Part shown: one piece after another, positions 1 through 9,193 of the stretch
Position numbering within the stretch: the first letter of the stretch is position 1
Layout: the number at the start of each line of letters is the position of its first letter
Source of the DNA: Flavobacterium sp. 123
GTDB taxonomy: Bacteria > Bacteroidota > Bacteroidia > Flavobacteriales > Flavobacteriaceae
NCBI RefSeq assembly: GCF_003634825.1
Contig: NZ_RBXD01000001.1
Coordinates: forward strand, 2,130,501 to 2,194,500
Reading direction: 5' to 3'
DNA length: 64,000 nt
Made by a program: the position numbers and the translations under genes
Notes under the pieces: generated by a model
What the model was told of the DNA's origin: nothing
Databases searched by the model: none
The model's input: only the letters and a program-made list of their open reading frames with translations

Positions 1-189
1 ACTATAAGAGGAGTAAGTTCAATTAATAATATTAGTGAACCCTTATTTGTTGTTGACGGAATGATAGTTTCTACTATTGATTTTATTTCTCCCGTTAATG
101 TGAAAAGTATAAAAGTACTAAAAGGCGCCGAAGCTTCTATTTATGGATCGCAAGCATCTAGTGGTGTGATTTTAATAAAGACTAAATAG
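1..189 (+). CDS. TonB-dependent receptor plug-domain protein (C-terminal fragment)
   Basis: Reading frame 1 is open from the window edge to TAG at 187-189 and gives 62 residues. The fragment carries the plug-domain signature of Bacteroidota TonB-linked proteins: FVVDGM, then VLKGAEASIYGS, then ASSGVILIKTK. The protein ends immediately after the plug, with no beta-barrel. This suggests a plug-only protein, such as the tail of an M56/BlaR1-type peptidase or a carboxypeptidase-regulatory/plug protein, rather than a full SusC receptor. The upstream part lies outside the window, so that choice is inference. A strong terminator follows. Confidence 0.75.
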   Translation, partial: TIRGVSSINNISEPLFVVDGMIVSTIDFISPVNVKSIKVLKGAEASIYGSQASSGVILIKTK

Positions 190-253
190 TTTTTAAAAAT
201 TTTGTATTGTTTAAATGTAGTTAGAATACTGTTTTTACTTAATGTATCATATT

Positions 254-300
254 TTATAAAAGCAGGTAATGGTTTACTATCATTACCTGCTTTTATAAAT
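254..300 (+). terminator. Rho-independent terminator after the plug-domain gene
   Basis: A long perfect stem, TTTATAAAAGCAGGTAATG with its complement, encloses a 9-nt loop and is followed by T-rich DNA. It closes the transcript of the plug-domain gene. Confidence 0.8.
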
Positions 301-414
301 TTTATTTTAAGATAAGCATTCAATCTAGAATTATAAATTAACGGTGTTTGTTAAGTTGATGCTAATCATTAGAACGTTTAAAAGTCATTCGCATATTTTT
401 GAAATTATATTATT

Positions 415-1266
415 ATGAAAAAATTCAAAGCTGTTTCAGTCCTGTTTATAGTACTACTTATACCTTATTTTATTTATTCTCAAACTAAGAAAGTTACTAT
501 ACCGGATTATGGTAATAATTCTAAAGTCGGAAAATATATAACCACACGTGGCATAAAAATATATTACGAAACCTACGGTAAAGGAGAACCTTTATTAATG
601 ATTCACGGCAATGGGGGTTCAATATCAAATTTTAAGCATCAAATTGCCTATTTCGAGAAAAATTATAAAGTAATCATAGCGGATAGTAGATCGCAGGGTA
701 AAACAATTGACACTAGTAAAACGCTTACATACGAAATGATGGCGGACGATTTGAATGCCTTGTTGGATTCTTTACACATTCGTTCAGCAAATGTTTTAGG
801 ATGGAGTGATGGTGGAATTAATGGCTTGTTGCTTGCCATTCGCCATCCTGATAAAGTAAAAAAAATGGCTATTACAGGAGCAAATCTTATTCCCGATTCT
901 TCAGTATTGCATCCAGAAGGTGTAGCAATGGTTAAGGAAGGTATTGAGTTTTTGAAAAAGGCGAAGCAAGATGAATCAACGATAAATACGCTGAAATTAT
1001 TTAAGATGATGGATACTGAACCACATATTACATTTAACGACTTGCAAAAAATTAAATGTCCTGTTTTAGTGATAGGAGGTGATAATGATATCATAAAACC
1101 ATCGCATACGGTACAAATTTTTGAGGGTATTCCTCAAGCAAATCTTTGGATAATTCCTAGAGCAGGACACGCAACTTTACAGCGTCATAAAGAAGAATTC
1201 AATCTTAAAGTTAAAAATTTCTTTGTTCAGCCTTTTCAAAGAGCAAAATGGAATGATTGGGATTAA
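415..1266 (+). CDS. Secreted alpha/beta hydrolase
   Basis: A 283-aa alpha/beta-hydrolase-fold protein. Residues 1-23 form a signal peptide (KK start, hydrophobic core, YSQ), so it is probably periplasmic or lipid-anchored outside the cytoplasm. The oxyanion segment HGNGG is near residue 64, the nucleophile elbow GWSDGG places Ser131, the acid is in GGDND (Asp225) and the catalytic His252 is in AGHAT. These four landmarks are complete, so the enzyme should be active. The substrate cannot be read from sequence. It stands alone between two intergenic gaps. A TATTTTTG box at 394-401 resembles the Flavobacterium -7 element but lacks a clear -33 partner. Confidence 0.88.
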   Translation: MKKFKAVSVLFIVLLIPYFIYSQTKKVTIPDYGNNSKVGKYITTRGIKIYYETYGKGEPLLMIHGNGGSISNFKHQIAYFEKNYKVIIADSRSQGKTIDTSKTLTYEMMADDLNALLDSLHIRSANVLGWSDGGINGLLLAIRHPDKVKKMAITGANLIPDSSVLHPEGVAMVKEGIEFLKKAKQDESTINTLKLFKMMDTEPHITFNDLQKIKCPVLVIGGDNDIIKPSHTVQIFEGIPQANLWIIPRAGHATLQRHKEEFNLKVKNFFVQPFQRAKWNDWD

Positions 1267-1349
1267 TAGTAATCTAAGATTAAGCGCTTAATATATTAAT
1301 TCACTTTGGTTGAATCCTTTGTAAGCCAAAATAGGTTTTATTTTCTAAG

Positions 1350-2504
1350 ATGAAGTTGGGCTGTCTATCGGTGTTCTATAGCAAACTGTCGATTTTCATT
1401 TCAGCGCTTATTTTATTGCTTATATTTATTTTTAATTTGTACCAAATGAAACCATTTTCAGTTAAAGATATTTCGATTTTTTCAAAAGCATTGCTGTTTT
1501 TTGGGCTGCTTATCGTTCAAAGTATGCCGCTATATATGAACATTAGCTTTCCAATAGAATTCTGGATAAAGCAAAGTCTTATGTATGTTTTATGGATTGC
1601 AATGTTTTTTCTAACCTACAAAATAGTAGTGCCAACTCTTTTATTTCAAGGGAAAAACGCATTTTTCTTTATTGCAATATGTCTTATAATAGTATCGGTT
1701 TTGTACATTAGTAATACTTTCAGTACACTCTTAGATCTTGATGCTGTATTAAGAAAGCATTTTAAAATATCGGGAAAAGATAACTCACACGGTGCTTTGA
1801 TTTCTAATTTAAGTGAAATTATTATAACCTTGTTAATGGTAGGAGCCAGTACAGTTATAAGTGTTGCCAAAAAACTTCAATTGGAAACCCAAATGCGACA
1901 AAATCTTGAAAAAGAAAAAGTCAGTTCAGAATTATCATTTCTTAAATCTCAAATTAACCCTCACTTTTTTTTCAATATCTTAAATAGTATTTATGCGCTA
2001 GCTGGGACTGAAAATCACCCAGCCCGAGAAGCCATTTATACCTTATCGCACATGATGCGCTATGTACTTTATGATACAAAAAACAATCTGACAACGCTGA
2101 GTAAAGAAATAGGTTTTGTAGAAGATTATCTTAAATTGATGGAACTCAGAATAACGGATAAAGTACAGGTAATATTTGAAAAACCTACTGTTATTTCGGA
2201 TGTAGAGGTCGCACCTATGCTATTTTTGCCTTTTATCGAAAATGCATATAAACATGGAATTAGTGGAATTTATCCAAGCTATATTTACATTGGGATTGAG
2301 CAGTCTGGAAAAACAATACAAATTGAAGTACGCAATTCTATTTTTGAAAATCAAACTATAAACAAAGAAGAAAGCAACGGAATAGGTTTAATGAATACCC
2401 GCCGAAGACTTGATTTGATTTATCCTGGCAAGTATGAGTTGTCTACTAATGAAGATACGCTTCAAATGGAATATACAGTAATCCTAAAATTACAAATCTC
2501 ATGA
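1350..2504 (+). CDS. Sensor histidine kinase, LytS/YehU (HPK7) family
   Basis: A 384-aa membrane kinase. Several hydrophobic segments occupy residues 12-30, 45-62, 75-95, 104-122 and about 152-172. They are followed by a short coiled coil and the His_kinase motif QINPHFFFN, with phospho-acceptor His205. The HATPase_c domain shows the N box PFIENAYKHG (about 294-303) and the G box NGIGLMNTRRR (about 345). There is no large extracellular sensor domain. The stop overlaps the ATG of the next gene by 4 nt (ATGA), so the two are translationally coupled. It is expected to phosphorylate the adjacent LytTR regulator. The start is the first ATG; an alternative at residue 33 would remove the first membrane helix. 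Confidence 0.9.
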   Translation: MKLGCLSVFYSKLSIFISALILLLIFIFNLYQMKPFSVKDISIFSKALLFFGLLIVQSMPLYMNISFPIEFWIKQSLMYVLWIAMFFLTYKIVVPTLLFQGKNAFFFIAICLIIVSVLYISNTFSTLLDLDAVLRKHFKISGKDNSHGALISNLSEIIITLLMVGASTVISVAKKLQLETQMRQNLEKEKVSSELSFLKSQINPHFFFNILNSIYALAGTENHPAREAIYTLSHMMRYVLYDTKNNLTTLSKEIGFVEDYLKLMELRITDKVQVIFEKPTVISDVEVAPMLFLPFIENAYKHGISGIYPSYIYIGIEQSGKTIQIEVRNSIFENQTINKEESNGIGLMNTRRRLDLIYPGKYELSTNEDTLQMEYTVILKLQIS

Positions 2505-3253
2505 TATTAAAATGTATTGCGGTTGATGACGAACCGTTGGCACTACAAATTATAGTTTCTTATATTGAGCAAACGCCTTCTTTATCATTAGTAGGGCAGT
2601 TTTCGAATGCCATCGAAGCTTTAAAAGCAATTCATGAGCAGGATATTGATTTGCTGTTTTTGGATATCAGAATGCCAGATATAAATGGAATTGAACTTGC
2701 AAAGATTGTAGAACAATATCGTGTAAAAGGAAATTTAAGAATCATATTTACCACAGCTTTTGACCAATATGCACTTGATGGTTATAAGGTAGATGCCTTA
2801 GATTATCTCTTAAAACCGTTTAGTTTTGTTGATTTCAGTAAATCGGTAGCAAAGGCTCTTGGTTATTTTGAGCTCATCCGAAACCCAAAACAGGAAGTGC
2901 AAAAAATTAATCCTCCAATTCCTGAAACAGAAGTATCTTATATCTATCTAAAATTTGAATATCAACTGGTTCGAATAGCTGTTGATGATATTATTTACGT
3001 AGAAAGTATGAAAGACTACGTAAAAGTATTCAGGCTCAGCGAAGACAAACCCTTACTTTCCTTGACAAGTATGAAATCGCTGGAAGAAAAGCTTCCTGAA
3101 AATAAATTTATGCGAATTCACAGGTCTTTTATTGTGTCATTGGATAAAATAAAGTCAGCTACAAAAAACGCTGTCCAAATTGATAAAGTAACCATTGCTG
3201 TTACGGACCAATACAAAGATAATTTCATGAAATTTTTCCAAGACTGGGCATAA
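2501..3253 (+). CDS. LytTR-family response regulator
   Basis: A 250-aa two-component regulator. The receiver domain (residues 3-120) has the acidic pair DD9-10, phospho-acceptor Asp55 in LFLDIRMPD and Lys105 in LLKPF. A linker precedes a LytTR DNA-binding domain (about 150-248), which shows the typical IIYVESMKDYVKV and FMRIHRSFIV strands. It is coupled to the preceding kinase. The following TonB receptor gene is co-oriented 150 nt downstream and is a plausible target; that is inference from position only. Confidence 0.92.
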   Translation: MILKCIAVDDEPLALQIIVSYIEQTPSLSLVGQFSNAIEALKAIHEQDIDLLFLDIRMPDINGIELAKIVEQYRVKGNLRIIFTTAFDQYALDGYKVDALDYLLKPFSFVDFSKSVAKALGYFELIRNPKQEVQKINPPIPETEVSYIYLKFEYQLVRIAVDDIIYVESMKDYVKVFRLSEDKPLLSLTSMKSLEEKLPENKFMRIHRSFIVSLDKIKSATKNAVQIDKVTIAVTDQYKDNFMKFFQDWA

Positions 3254-3402
3254 AATTTCGAGTTGTTGAAATTCCGTCGACGTTTTCCACCTCTCTGTCG
3301 AATGTGTTGGTTTATGTTCTTATTAAGATGTTGCTTTGTACGGTAATCCAAACGAATTTGTATGTATGATTCGAATGGATTTCAAACTTAAAATATCTTA
3401 AA

Positions 3403-5889
3403 ATGAAAAAAATTATCCTTCTTGCTGTATTGTTTTTTGCTGGTTTTTCGGTAAAATCTCAAACCTTTCCTGGAGCGAATGCTCTTAAAGGAAAAATTTC
3501 AGGTGTTGTAATTGATTCTATAACTAAAGCACCTATCGATTATGCATCGGTGAGTTTGTATAAAATCAATTCCACGAAACCCTTAACGGGCGTTTTGACT
3601 GACGCTACTGGAAGTTTTAAATTGAATGAAATTCAAGCTGGAACTTATAATGTTGTAATCTCTTTTATTGGTTACAATAATAAGACTGTTAAATCCGTAA
3701 CGACAACTGATGCAAAGTTGGATAAAGAAATTGGGAAAGTAACTTTAAGCCCTGAAACAAACGCATTGAAAGAAGTTGTAGTTGTTGGAAATACGCAACA
3801 AGTAACCAATAAGATTGATAAAATTGTTTACAATGTCGAAAAAGATATGACAGCTACCGGAGGTAATGTTACGGATGTATTGCAGAAAGTTCCTATGGTA
3901 AATGTAGACATTAACGGGAATGTGTCTATTCGTGGCGATGGTAATGTACGTGTTCTTATCAATGGAAAACCATCGGGAGCAACTTCTGCAAACCTTTCGG
4001 ATGTTTTGAAAACAATACCTGCGGATCAAATCAAAAACGTCGAAGTAGTTACTTCACCATCTGCAAAATATGATGCTGAAGGATCTGCTGGAATAATAAA
4101 TATTATCACCAAACAGAAAAATGTTTCTGGTGTAAGTGGTTCTGTAAGTGGCGGTATTGGTACAAGACAAAACAACTTAAACGCTAATATTAATTATAAT
4201 AAAAACCGTTTTAGCCTTTCGGCAAATGTTGGATTCAATAATGGTTGGCCGCAAGAATCAGCTTCTGAATCCAATCAAAAATTTGACAACAGTACTGCTA
4301 ACAGTTTGCAAACATCCAAAGGAACTAATGAAGTACAACGTAAAGGTATTGTTGCTTCTGTAACTGCAGGATACGATTTTAATAATTTTAATAGTTTCAG
4401 TACTACATTCAGATATAATGATGGGGGATTTGAAAGAAAAGGGACAAATGACAATCAATTTACAGATTATTTGAATAGTGCAAACAACCTAATTTACACA
4501 GGGCAAAGTAGCGCAAAAAATTCTTTTGGAGGATTTGACTGGAATGCTAATTATACCCATAAATTTACAAAAGCAGGACACGAACTTACGCTTTCATCAC
4601 AATGGAGTCACAGTTTAGTTGAAACGAATTACCAAAATATTTATTCTGATTTTTATACCAATCAAAAAGCAAATAATGACGGGGTAAATAATGAATACAC
4701 GCTTCAATTAGATTATACGCTACCAGTAACCGAAAAATTTAAATTGGAAACTGGCGGTAAAACTATCATAAGAAGAATTGCAAGTGATTTTCAAAATTAT
4801 GTTCCTGATGCTCAAAATGCATTTGTTTTGGATCCTATTAGTTCTAATTTATACAATTACGATCAAGATGTGGCATCACTTTATACAGTAGGAACACTTA
4901 CTTTACCGAAAGGTTTTACAGTGATGGCAGGTGCTCGTTTTGAAAATACAGCTATCAAAGGAGATCCTACGAATGCGTTGCAAACAGATCTAAGTCCGTT
5001 TAAAATTGATTATGGAACATTTATTCCAAGCTTTACATTGCAAAAAGCATTGTCGCAATCTTCTTCTTTAAAATTGACTTACAGCAAACGTATTTCAAGA
5101 CCAAGTTTAACGTATTTGAATCCATTTATTAATAAATCAAATATAAATGCTCAAACACAAGGAAATCCAAATCTTGACCCAGAAGTTTCTCAAACAGTAG
5201 AATTTGGATATTCGACATTTTCACAAAAACGTAGTTTGAATATTTCAGCATATTATAAGTATACATCAGATTTGATTGAAGGTATTGCTACGCCATTGTC
5301 AGGAGAAACAGGAACGATTACGAATTATCAAAATATTGGAAATAATAAATCCTTCGGAATGAGCTTTTTTGGTTCGGTAAATCCGTTCAAGGCATTAAGC
5401 ATCCGTGGTAATTTCAATGCTTTTACTTACAAGCCAGATCCAACAGGAATTTATAATCTGGAGCAATCAACTAATGGAACTTCCATTCAGTATTCAGCTT
5501 TCATAAGCGGTACGCTTCAATTGAATAAAAATATTTCTGCGGAAGCTTTTGTTATCCAAAACTCTTCTAAGAAAACACTACAAGGAACTAATCCTGCTTT
5601 TAACTTAATGGTTTTTGGAGTTAAAAAACAATTCTGGAACAAGGCAGCATCTTTGGGGCTTAATATAGTATCGCCATTCAAAGAAAATTTAGAGTTTAAA
5701 CAAAATTTGACTGGACAAGGATTTGCTCAAAGCAGTACATTTAAATTTCCAATCCGTTCTTTTGGTCTTACATTCAGTTATAATTTTGGTTCAATGAATT
5801 TTAGTGGACCTAAAAAGAAAGGAATTAATAATGATGACCTTAAAGAAGGGGAACAAAACAACCAAGGTGGTGTTCCCGCAATGCGATAA
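3403..5889 (+). CDS. TonB-dependent outer-membrane receptor with CarboxypepD_reg domain
   Basis: An 828-aa outer-membrane protein. It has a signal peptide (residues 1-19, ending VKSQ), a carboxypeptidase-regulatory-like beta-sandwich (about 30-115, KISGVVIDSITKAPIDYASV), a plug domain (about 125-240, with VDINGNVSIRGDGNVRVLI) and a large beta-barrel of the outer-membrane family-3 type. The barrel includes the hallmark LTYSKRISRPS and NPNLDPEVSQTVEFGY segments. Members of this family are often found next to LytTR two-component systems in Bacteroidota. The ligand is unknown. The C-terminus carries a basic and polar tail (KKKGINNDDLKEGEQNN) after the last barrel strand. A strong terminator follows. 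Confidence 0.9.
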   Translation: MKKIILLAVLFFAGFSVKSQTFPGANALKGKISGVVIDSITKAPIDYASVSLYKINSTKPLTGVLTDATGSFKLNEIQAGTYNVVISFIGYNNKTVKSVTTTDAKLDKEIGKVTLSPETNALKEVVVVGNTQQVTNKIDKIVYNVEKDMTATGGNVTDVLQKVPMVNVDINGNVSIRGDGNVRVLINGKPSGATSANLSDVLKTIPADQIKNVEVVTSPSAKYDAEGSAGIINIITKQKNVSGVSGSVSGGIGTRQNNLNANINYNKNRFSLSANVGFNNGWPQESASESNQKFDNSTANSLQTSKGTNEVQRKGIVASVTAGYDFNNFNSFSTTFRYNDGGFERKGTNDNQFTDYLNSANNLIYTGQSSAKNSFGGFDWNANYTHKFTKAGHELTLSSQWSHSLVETNYQNIYSDFYTNQKANNDGVNNEYTLQLDYTLPVTEKFKLETGGKTIIRRIASDFQNYVPDAQNAFVLDPISSNLYNYDQDVASLYTVGTLTLPKGFTVMAGARFENTAIKGDPTNALQTDLSPFKIDYGTFIPSFTLQKALSQSSSLKLTYSKRISRPSLTYLNPFINKSNINAQTQGNPNLDPEVSQTVEFGYSTFSQKRSLNISAYYKYTSDLIEGIATPLSGETGTITNYQNIGNNKSFGMSFFGSVNPFKALSIRGNFNAFTYKPDPTGIYNLEQSTNGTSIQYSAFISGTLQLNKNISAEAFVIQNSSKKTLQGTNPAFNLMVFGVKKQFWNKAASLGLNIVSPFKENLEFKQNLTGQGFAQSSTFKFPIRSFGLTFSYNFGSMNFSGPKKKGINNDDLKEGEQNNQGGVPAMR

Positions 5890-5926
5890 ACCCAACTCAA
5901 AGAGTGAACTTCACTTAAAGTTATTG

Positions 5927-5957
5927 AAAACCCCAACATGCTATGTTGGGGTTTTTT
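5927..5957 (+). terminator. Rho-independent terminator
   Basis: A perfect 12-bp stem AAACCCCAACAT with its complement and a 3-nt loop is followed by a T-run. It ends the TonB-receptor transcript. Confidence 0.88.
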
Positions 5958-6114
5958 GCGTAAACGACATTTTTGTAAGTGCAAAAACTGTGTTTTTCAG
6001 AATTTTTTTAGTATAAATTCAATCGTGTTTTCACAAAAAACAAATGGTTTAAAAATAGTAATATAGGCGAAACATTCTCGTAACATTGAGTGATTAATTT
6101 CGTAAAAACTAATT

Positions 6115-6936
6115 ATGAAAAAGAAGCGAGAAATCCCTTTGGTAGTATTAAGTGATATTCACTTAGGGACTTATGGTTGTCACGCCAAAGAATTACTACA
6201 CTATTTAAAATCTATTAATCCTAAAACATTAGTGCTGAATGGCGATATCATAGATATTTGGAGTTTTACCAAAAGCTATTTTCCAGCAGCCCACATGAAT
6301 GTATTGCGACAAATCTTAAAAATGTCAAATCAAGGAACTCGGGTGATATACATTACAGGAAATCACGATGAGGCATTGCGAAAATATTCGGATTTAATTC
6401 TAGGAAATTTTGAGTTGGTTGATAAGTTGATTTTAGAATTAGACGGAAAAAAAACATGGATTTTTCACGGAGATGTTTTTGATTCTTCGACCAAAGGATA
6501 TGCTAAAATCATAGCTAAACTAGGAGGGAAGGGCTATGATTTATTGATTTTAATCAATAGTTTGATCAATTGGTTTTTGGTGCTTTTGGGAAAAGAAAAA
6601 AGAAGCTATTCTAAAATGATTAAGGATAGTGTTAAAAAAGCGGTTTCATTCGTGTCTAATTTTGAAACTACAGCTGCAGAAATTGCCATCCAAAAAAACT
6701 ATAGTTATGTAGTATGTGGACATATTCACAAACCTCAGATGAAAGAAATTGCTAATGAAAATGGTAAGGTTTTGTATTTGAATAGTGGGGATTGGATTGA
6801 GAATTTAACGGCATTAGAATACAAGAAAAAGAAATGGAGTATTTATCAATACAAAAAAGAGGAATACATTGGTAATGACAACAAAGACGAGGATATTATT
6901 AATGATATTGTAACCAAAATCCTTTCGGAAGATTAA
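6115..6936 (+). CDS. Calcineurin-like phosphatase, UDP-2,3-diacylglucosamine diphosphatase (LpxH) type
   Basis: A 273-aa metallophosphoesterase with all the di-metal motifs: SDIHLG (Asp14, His16), NGDIIDIW (Asp44, Asp47), GNHDE (about 82-86), FHGDVFD (about 117-123) and CGHIHKP (about 203-209). Family members of this length in Bacteroidota are annotated as UDP-2,3-diacylglucosamine diphosphatase, which makes lipid X for lipid A. The exact substrate of this branch is inference. The gene is followed 69 nt later by a glycosyltransferase, a pairing also consistent with envelope work. It has no signal peptide, so it acts in the cytoplasm or at the inner face of the membrane. Confidence 0.82.
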   Translation: MKKKREIPLVVLSDIHLGTYGCHAKELLHYLKSINPKTLVLNGDIIDIWSFTKSYFPAAHMNVLRQILKMSNQGTRVIYITGNHDEALRKYSDLILGNFELVDKLILELDGKKTWIFHGDVFDSSTKGYAKIIAKLGGKGYDLLILINSLINWFLVLLGKEKRSYSKMIKDSVKKAVSFVSNFETTAAEIAIQKNYSYVVCGHIHKPQMKEIANENGKVLYLNSGDWIENLTALEYKKKKWSIYQYKKEEYIGNDNKDEDIINDIVTKILSED

Positions 6937-7005
6937 AAAAACAATCATTTTATCGAAATATTTTTTGAGTTTTAAATCAATTTCGATAAAACCTATACTA
7001 TTAAA

Positions 7006-8001
7006 ATGAAAATATTTTACGCTATACAAGCCACAGGAAACGGTCATATCAGCAGAGCTGTTCAGTTGTATCCTTATTTACAAAAGTTTGGCTCAGTTGA
7101 TTTTTTTATGAGTGGGAATAATGCCAGTCTTGAGGTTGACTTGCCGGTTAAGTATAAAAGTAAAGGATGTAGTTTGCATTACAGCAAATGTGGTGGCTTG
7201 GATTATTGGGACATTGCTAAAAACATCGAACCTATCCAGATGTATAAGGATGCGAAGTCTTTGCCGCTAAAAGAGTATGATGTTGTTATTAATGATTTTG
7301 ATTCAATAACATCATTAGCTTGTAAGTTACAGAAAGTTCATTCTGTTCAGTTTGGTCATCAAGCCAGCTTTATTTCAAAATTAACACCAAGACCAGAACG
7401 AAAAAGCATTTTAGGAGAGACTATTTTTAAACATTATGCGCCTTCTCCTAAGCATATTGGATTGCACTTCGAATCCTATGATTCTTTTATTCTTCCTCCA
7501 ATTATAAAAGACGAAATTCTACAAGCTACCCCAAAAGATTTAAAACACATTACGGTTTATCTTCCTTCTTTTGATAAAGAGTGTTTAGAAAAAGCATTTC
7601 ATAAACTTCAAGAGCAAGAATTTCATTGGTTTTTGAAAGAAGTAAAGTTCAAATATAAATCAGGAAATATTACCTATTATCCAGTCAATCAAGAAGACTT
7701 TAACGAAAGTATGATTAATTGTCATGGAATTATAACAGGTGGAGGATTTGAAACTCCAGCCGAAGCCTTATATCTCAAAAAGAAGGTGTTGAGTATTCCG
7801 ATATTAAATCATTATGAGCAGGAATGTAATGCAGCAGCACTAAAACAGTTAGGGGTTTCTGTGATTTATGAAGTAGGAAAAGAGTTTGAATTAATTATTG
7901 AAAATTGGTTAAACTCAGACGATAAAGTTCCAGTAATACAAGCTAATAATGTTACTGAAACCTTGCAGTTTCTATTTGATACGTATCATGAAACTAATTA
8001 A
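7006..8001 (+). CDS. Glycosyltransferase, MurG/GT28-like (GT-B fold)
   Basis: A 331-aa protein. The N-terminal ATGNGHISRA motif (residues 9-18) is the glycine-rich loop of MurG-like GT-B enzymes. The C-terminal HGIITGGGFETPAEAL segment (about 246-261) is the UDP-sugar binding signature of GT28 enzymes. PVLNHYEQ-like text (SIPILNHYEQ) is also typical. The donor and acceptor are unknown. The only gene close upstream is the LpxH-like phosphatase, 69 nt away without an intervening terminator, so co-transcription and a role in envelope glycolipid synthesis are likely but inferred. Confidence 0.8.
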   Translation: MKIFYAIQATGNGHISRAVQLYPYLQKFGSVDFFMSGNNASLEVDLPVKYKSKGCSLHYSKCGGLDYWDIAKNIEPIQMYKDAKSLPLKEYDVVINDFDSITSLACKLQKVHSVQFGHQASFISKLTPRPERKSILGETIFKHYAPSPKHIGLHFESYDSFILPPIIKDEILQATPKDLKHITVYLPSFDKECLEKAFHKLQEQEFHWFLKEVKFKYKSGNITYYPVNQEDFNESMINCHGIITGGGFETPAEALYLKKKVLSIPILNHYEQECNAAALKQLGVSVIYEVGKEFELIIENWLNSDDKVPVIQANNVTETLQFLFDTYHETN

Positions 8002-8186
8002 TCTTCAATAACCAGAATTTCTTCCAGTTTTTAATTGATTTAGAAGCGTTTTTTTACAATAAAAAAGCATATTTTTTTATTGTTGAAAGTAAAAATTAAT
8101 GCTGTATCTCCACATTAAAAATTTCAGATAAAAACTATTAAAAAATATCTAGTATTCTTTCTAACAGAATAAAATCTTAAGATTAA

Positions 8187-8783
8187 TTATTTGGTATTAT
8201 AATTTTAGCTGCAGGTTCTAGCAGCCGAATGGGCAAACCAAAACAATTATTAGCATTTGAAGGAACAACACTTTTAAGTAGGGTTGTATCGTTGGCTTGC
8301 CAGTCGAGAGATAATCCCGTAATAGTAGTTTTGGGTGCCAATGCTGATGTAATAAAAGAAAATCTTACTGTTTCTCGAGCTGAAGTTATAGTTAATGAAG
8401 GTTGGGAAGAAGGCATGGCTAGTTCTTTACGAAAAGGACCTGCTGTAATGAATGAAAAGCATCCAGAAGTTGACGGTGTATTGATATTAGTTGGAGATCA
8501 ACCGTACTTGAATAACCAACATATTGAACAATTACTTGAAGCTCAAAATAAATCAGGACTTCCTATAGCGGCTTGTTCTTACGCAGGAATTATTGGTACT
8601 CCGGTACTTTTTCATAAAAGTGTTTTTTCAGAATTAATGGCACTTCAAGGTGATGTTGGCGCCAAACGAATTATACAAAATAGAAAGCAAGATGTTGTTA
8701 CTGTTCTATTTGATAAGGGTATTGTGGATATTGATACTCCTGATGATTATGATAAGTTGCTAAATGAGAATTTAAATCTGTAA
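8187..8783 (+). CDS. MobA-like nucleotidyltransferase (start codon unresolved)
   Basis: The sequence encodes an NTP_transf_3 (MobA/MocA) domain. The frame contains the nucleotide-binding signature ILAAGSSSRMGKPKQLL and later GDQPYLN, the metal-binding region. The only ATG near the 5' end (8229) lies inside that signature, at the Met of SSRMG, and would delete the essential glycine loop. The frame is open upstream to TAA at 8184-8186 but offers only TTA, TTT, GGT, ATT and ATA codons before the motif. Either a non-canonical start (for example ATT at 8196) is used, or the 5' end has decayed. MobA/MocA-type enzymes load CTP or GTP onto molybdopterin; no molybdenum genes are nearby. Confidence 0.7.
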   Translation, partial: LFGIIILAAGSSSRMGKPKQLLAFEGTTLLSRVVSLACQSRDNPVIVVLGANADVIKENLTVSRAEVIVNEGWEEGMASSLRKGPAVMNEKHPEVDGVLILVGDQPYLNNQHIEQLLEAQNKSGLPIAACSYAGIIGTPVLFHKSVFSELMALQGDVGAKRIIQNRKQDVVTVLFDKGIVDIDTPDDYDKLLNENLNL

Positions 8784-8818
8784 AATGATTTCTTGAAACA
8801 TTATAAAATTAAGAGTTC

Positions 8819-8852
8819 AAAAGACCTCAAGTTAATTCTTGAGGTCTTTTTT
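8819..8852 (+). terminator. Rho-independent terminator
   Basis: A perfect stem AAAAGACCTCAAG with its complement and a 6-nt loop is followed by T residues. It lies just after the MobA-like gene. Confidence 0.85.
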
Positions 8853-8924
8853 ATTTAATTGGTTTCTAAGGAGTATTTTATCTATAAAAAAAATGAAACA
8901 GAATATTTATTTCACATAAATCCA

Positions 8925-8960
8925 TAAAAAAACCCTAACATATTGATGTTAGGGTTTTTA
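8925..8960 (-). terminator. Terminator downstream of tRNA-Met
   Basis: A stem AAAAACCCTAACA with its complement and a short loop has T-runs on both sides, so it can work in both directions. It lies a few bases 3' of the leftward tRNA gene. Confidence 0.75.
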
Positions 8961-8963
8961 CTT

Positions 8964-9040
8964 TGGTAGCGAGACCGAGATTTGAACTCGGGACCTCAGG
9001 GTTATGAATCCTGCGCTCTAACCAACTGAGCTATCTCGCC
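8964..9040 (-). tRNA. tRNA-Met (CAT anticodon), elongator type
   Basis: The minus strand folds as a cloverleaf of 77 nt with an encoded CCA end. The acceptor stem is GGCGAGA / TCTCGCT (G.U at 1-72). The D arm is GCTC/GAGC, the anticodon loop is TTCATAA, and a TTCAAATC T loop is present. The first pair is not the mismatch of an initiator tRNA, so this is an elongator Met or a tRNA-Ile whose CAT would be modified to lysidine. Those two cannot be separated with certainty by eye. The pair 31-39 is an A-C mismatch at the end of the anticodon stem. Confidence 0.93.
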
Positions 9041-9193
9041 TTCTTAGGAGCTAAACCTCCTCTTTAATTCGGGTGCAAATATAGAAATAATATTAGAGGT
9101 TGCAAGTATATTTTTAAGAAAAAAAAATATTTTTGAAAATGCTTTTTTTTCGGACTTATATTCTATATATTTCCAAAAAATTTAATGTAGCCC

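Noticed and set aside
663..1094. A 143-aa minus-strand frame opposite the alpha/beta hydrolase
   Set aside because: The opposite strand encodes a complete catalytic triad; this frame has no recognisable motif.
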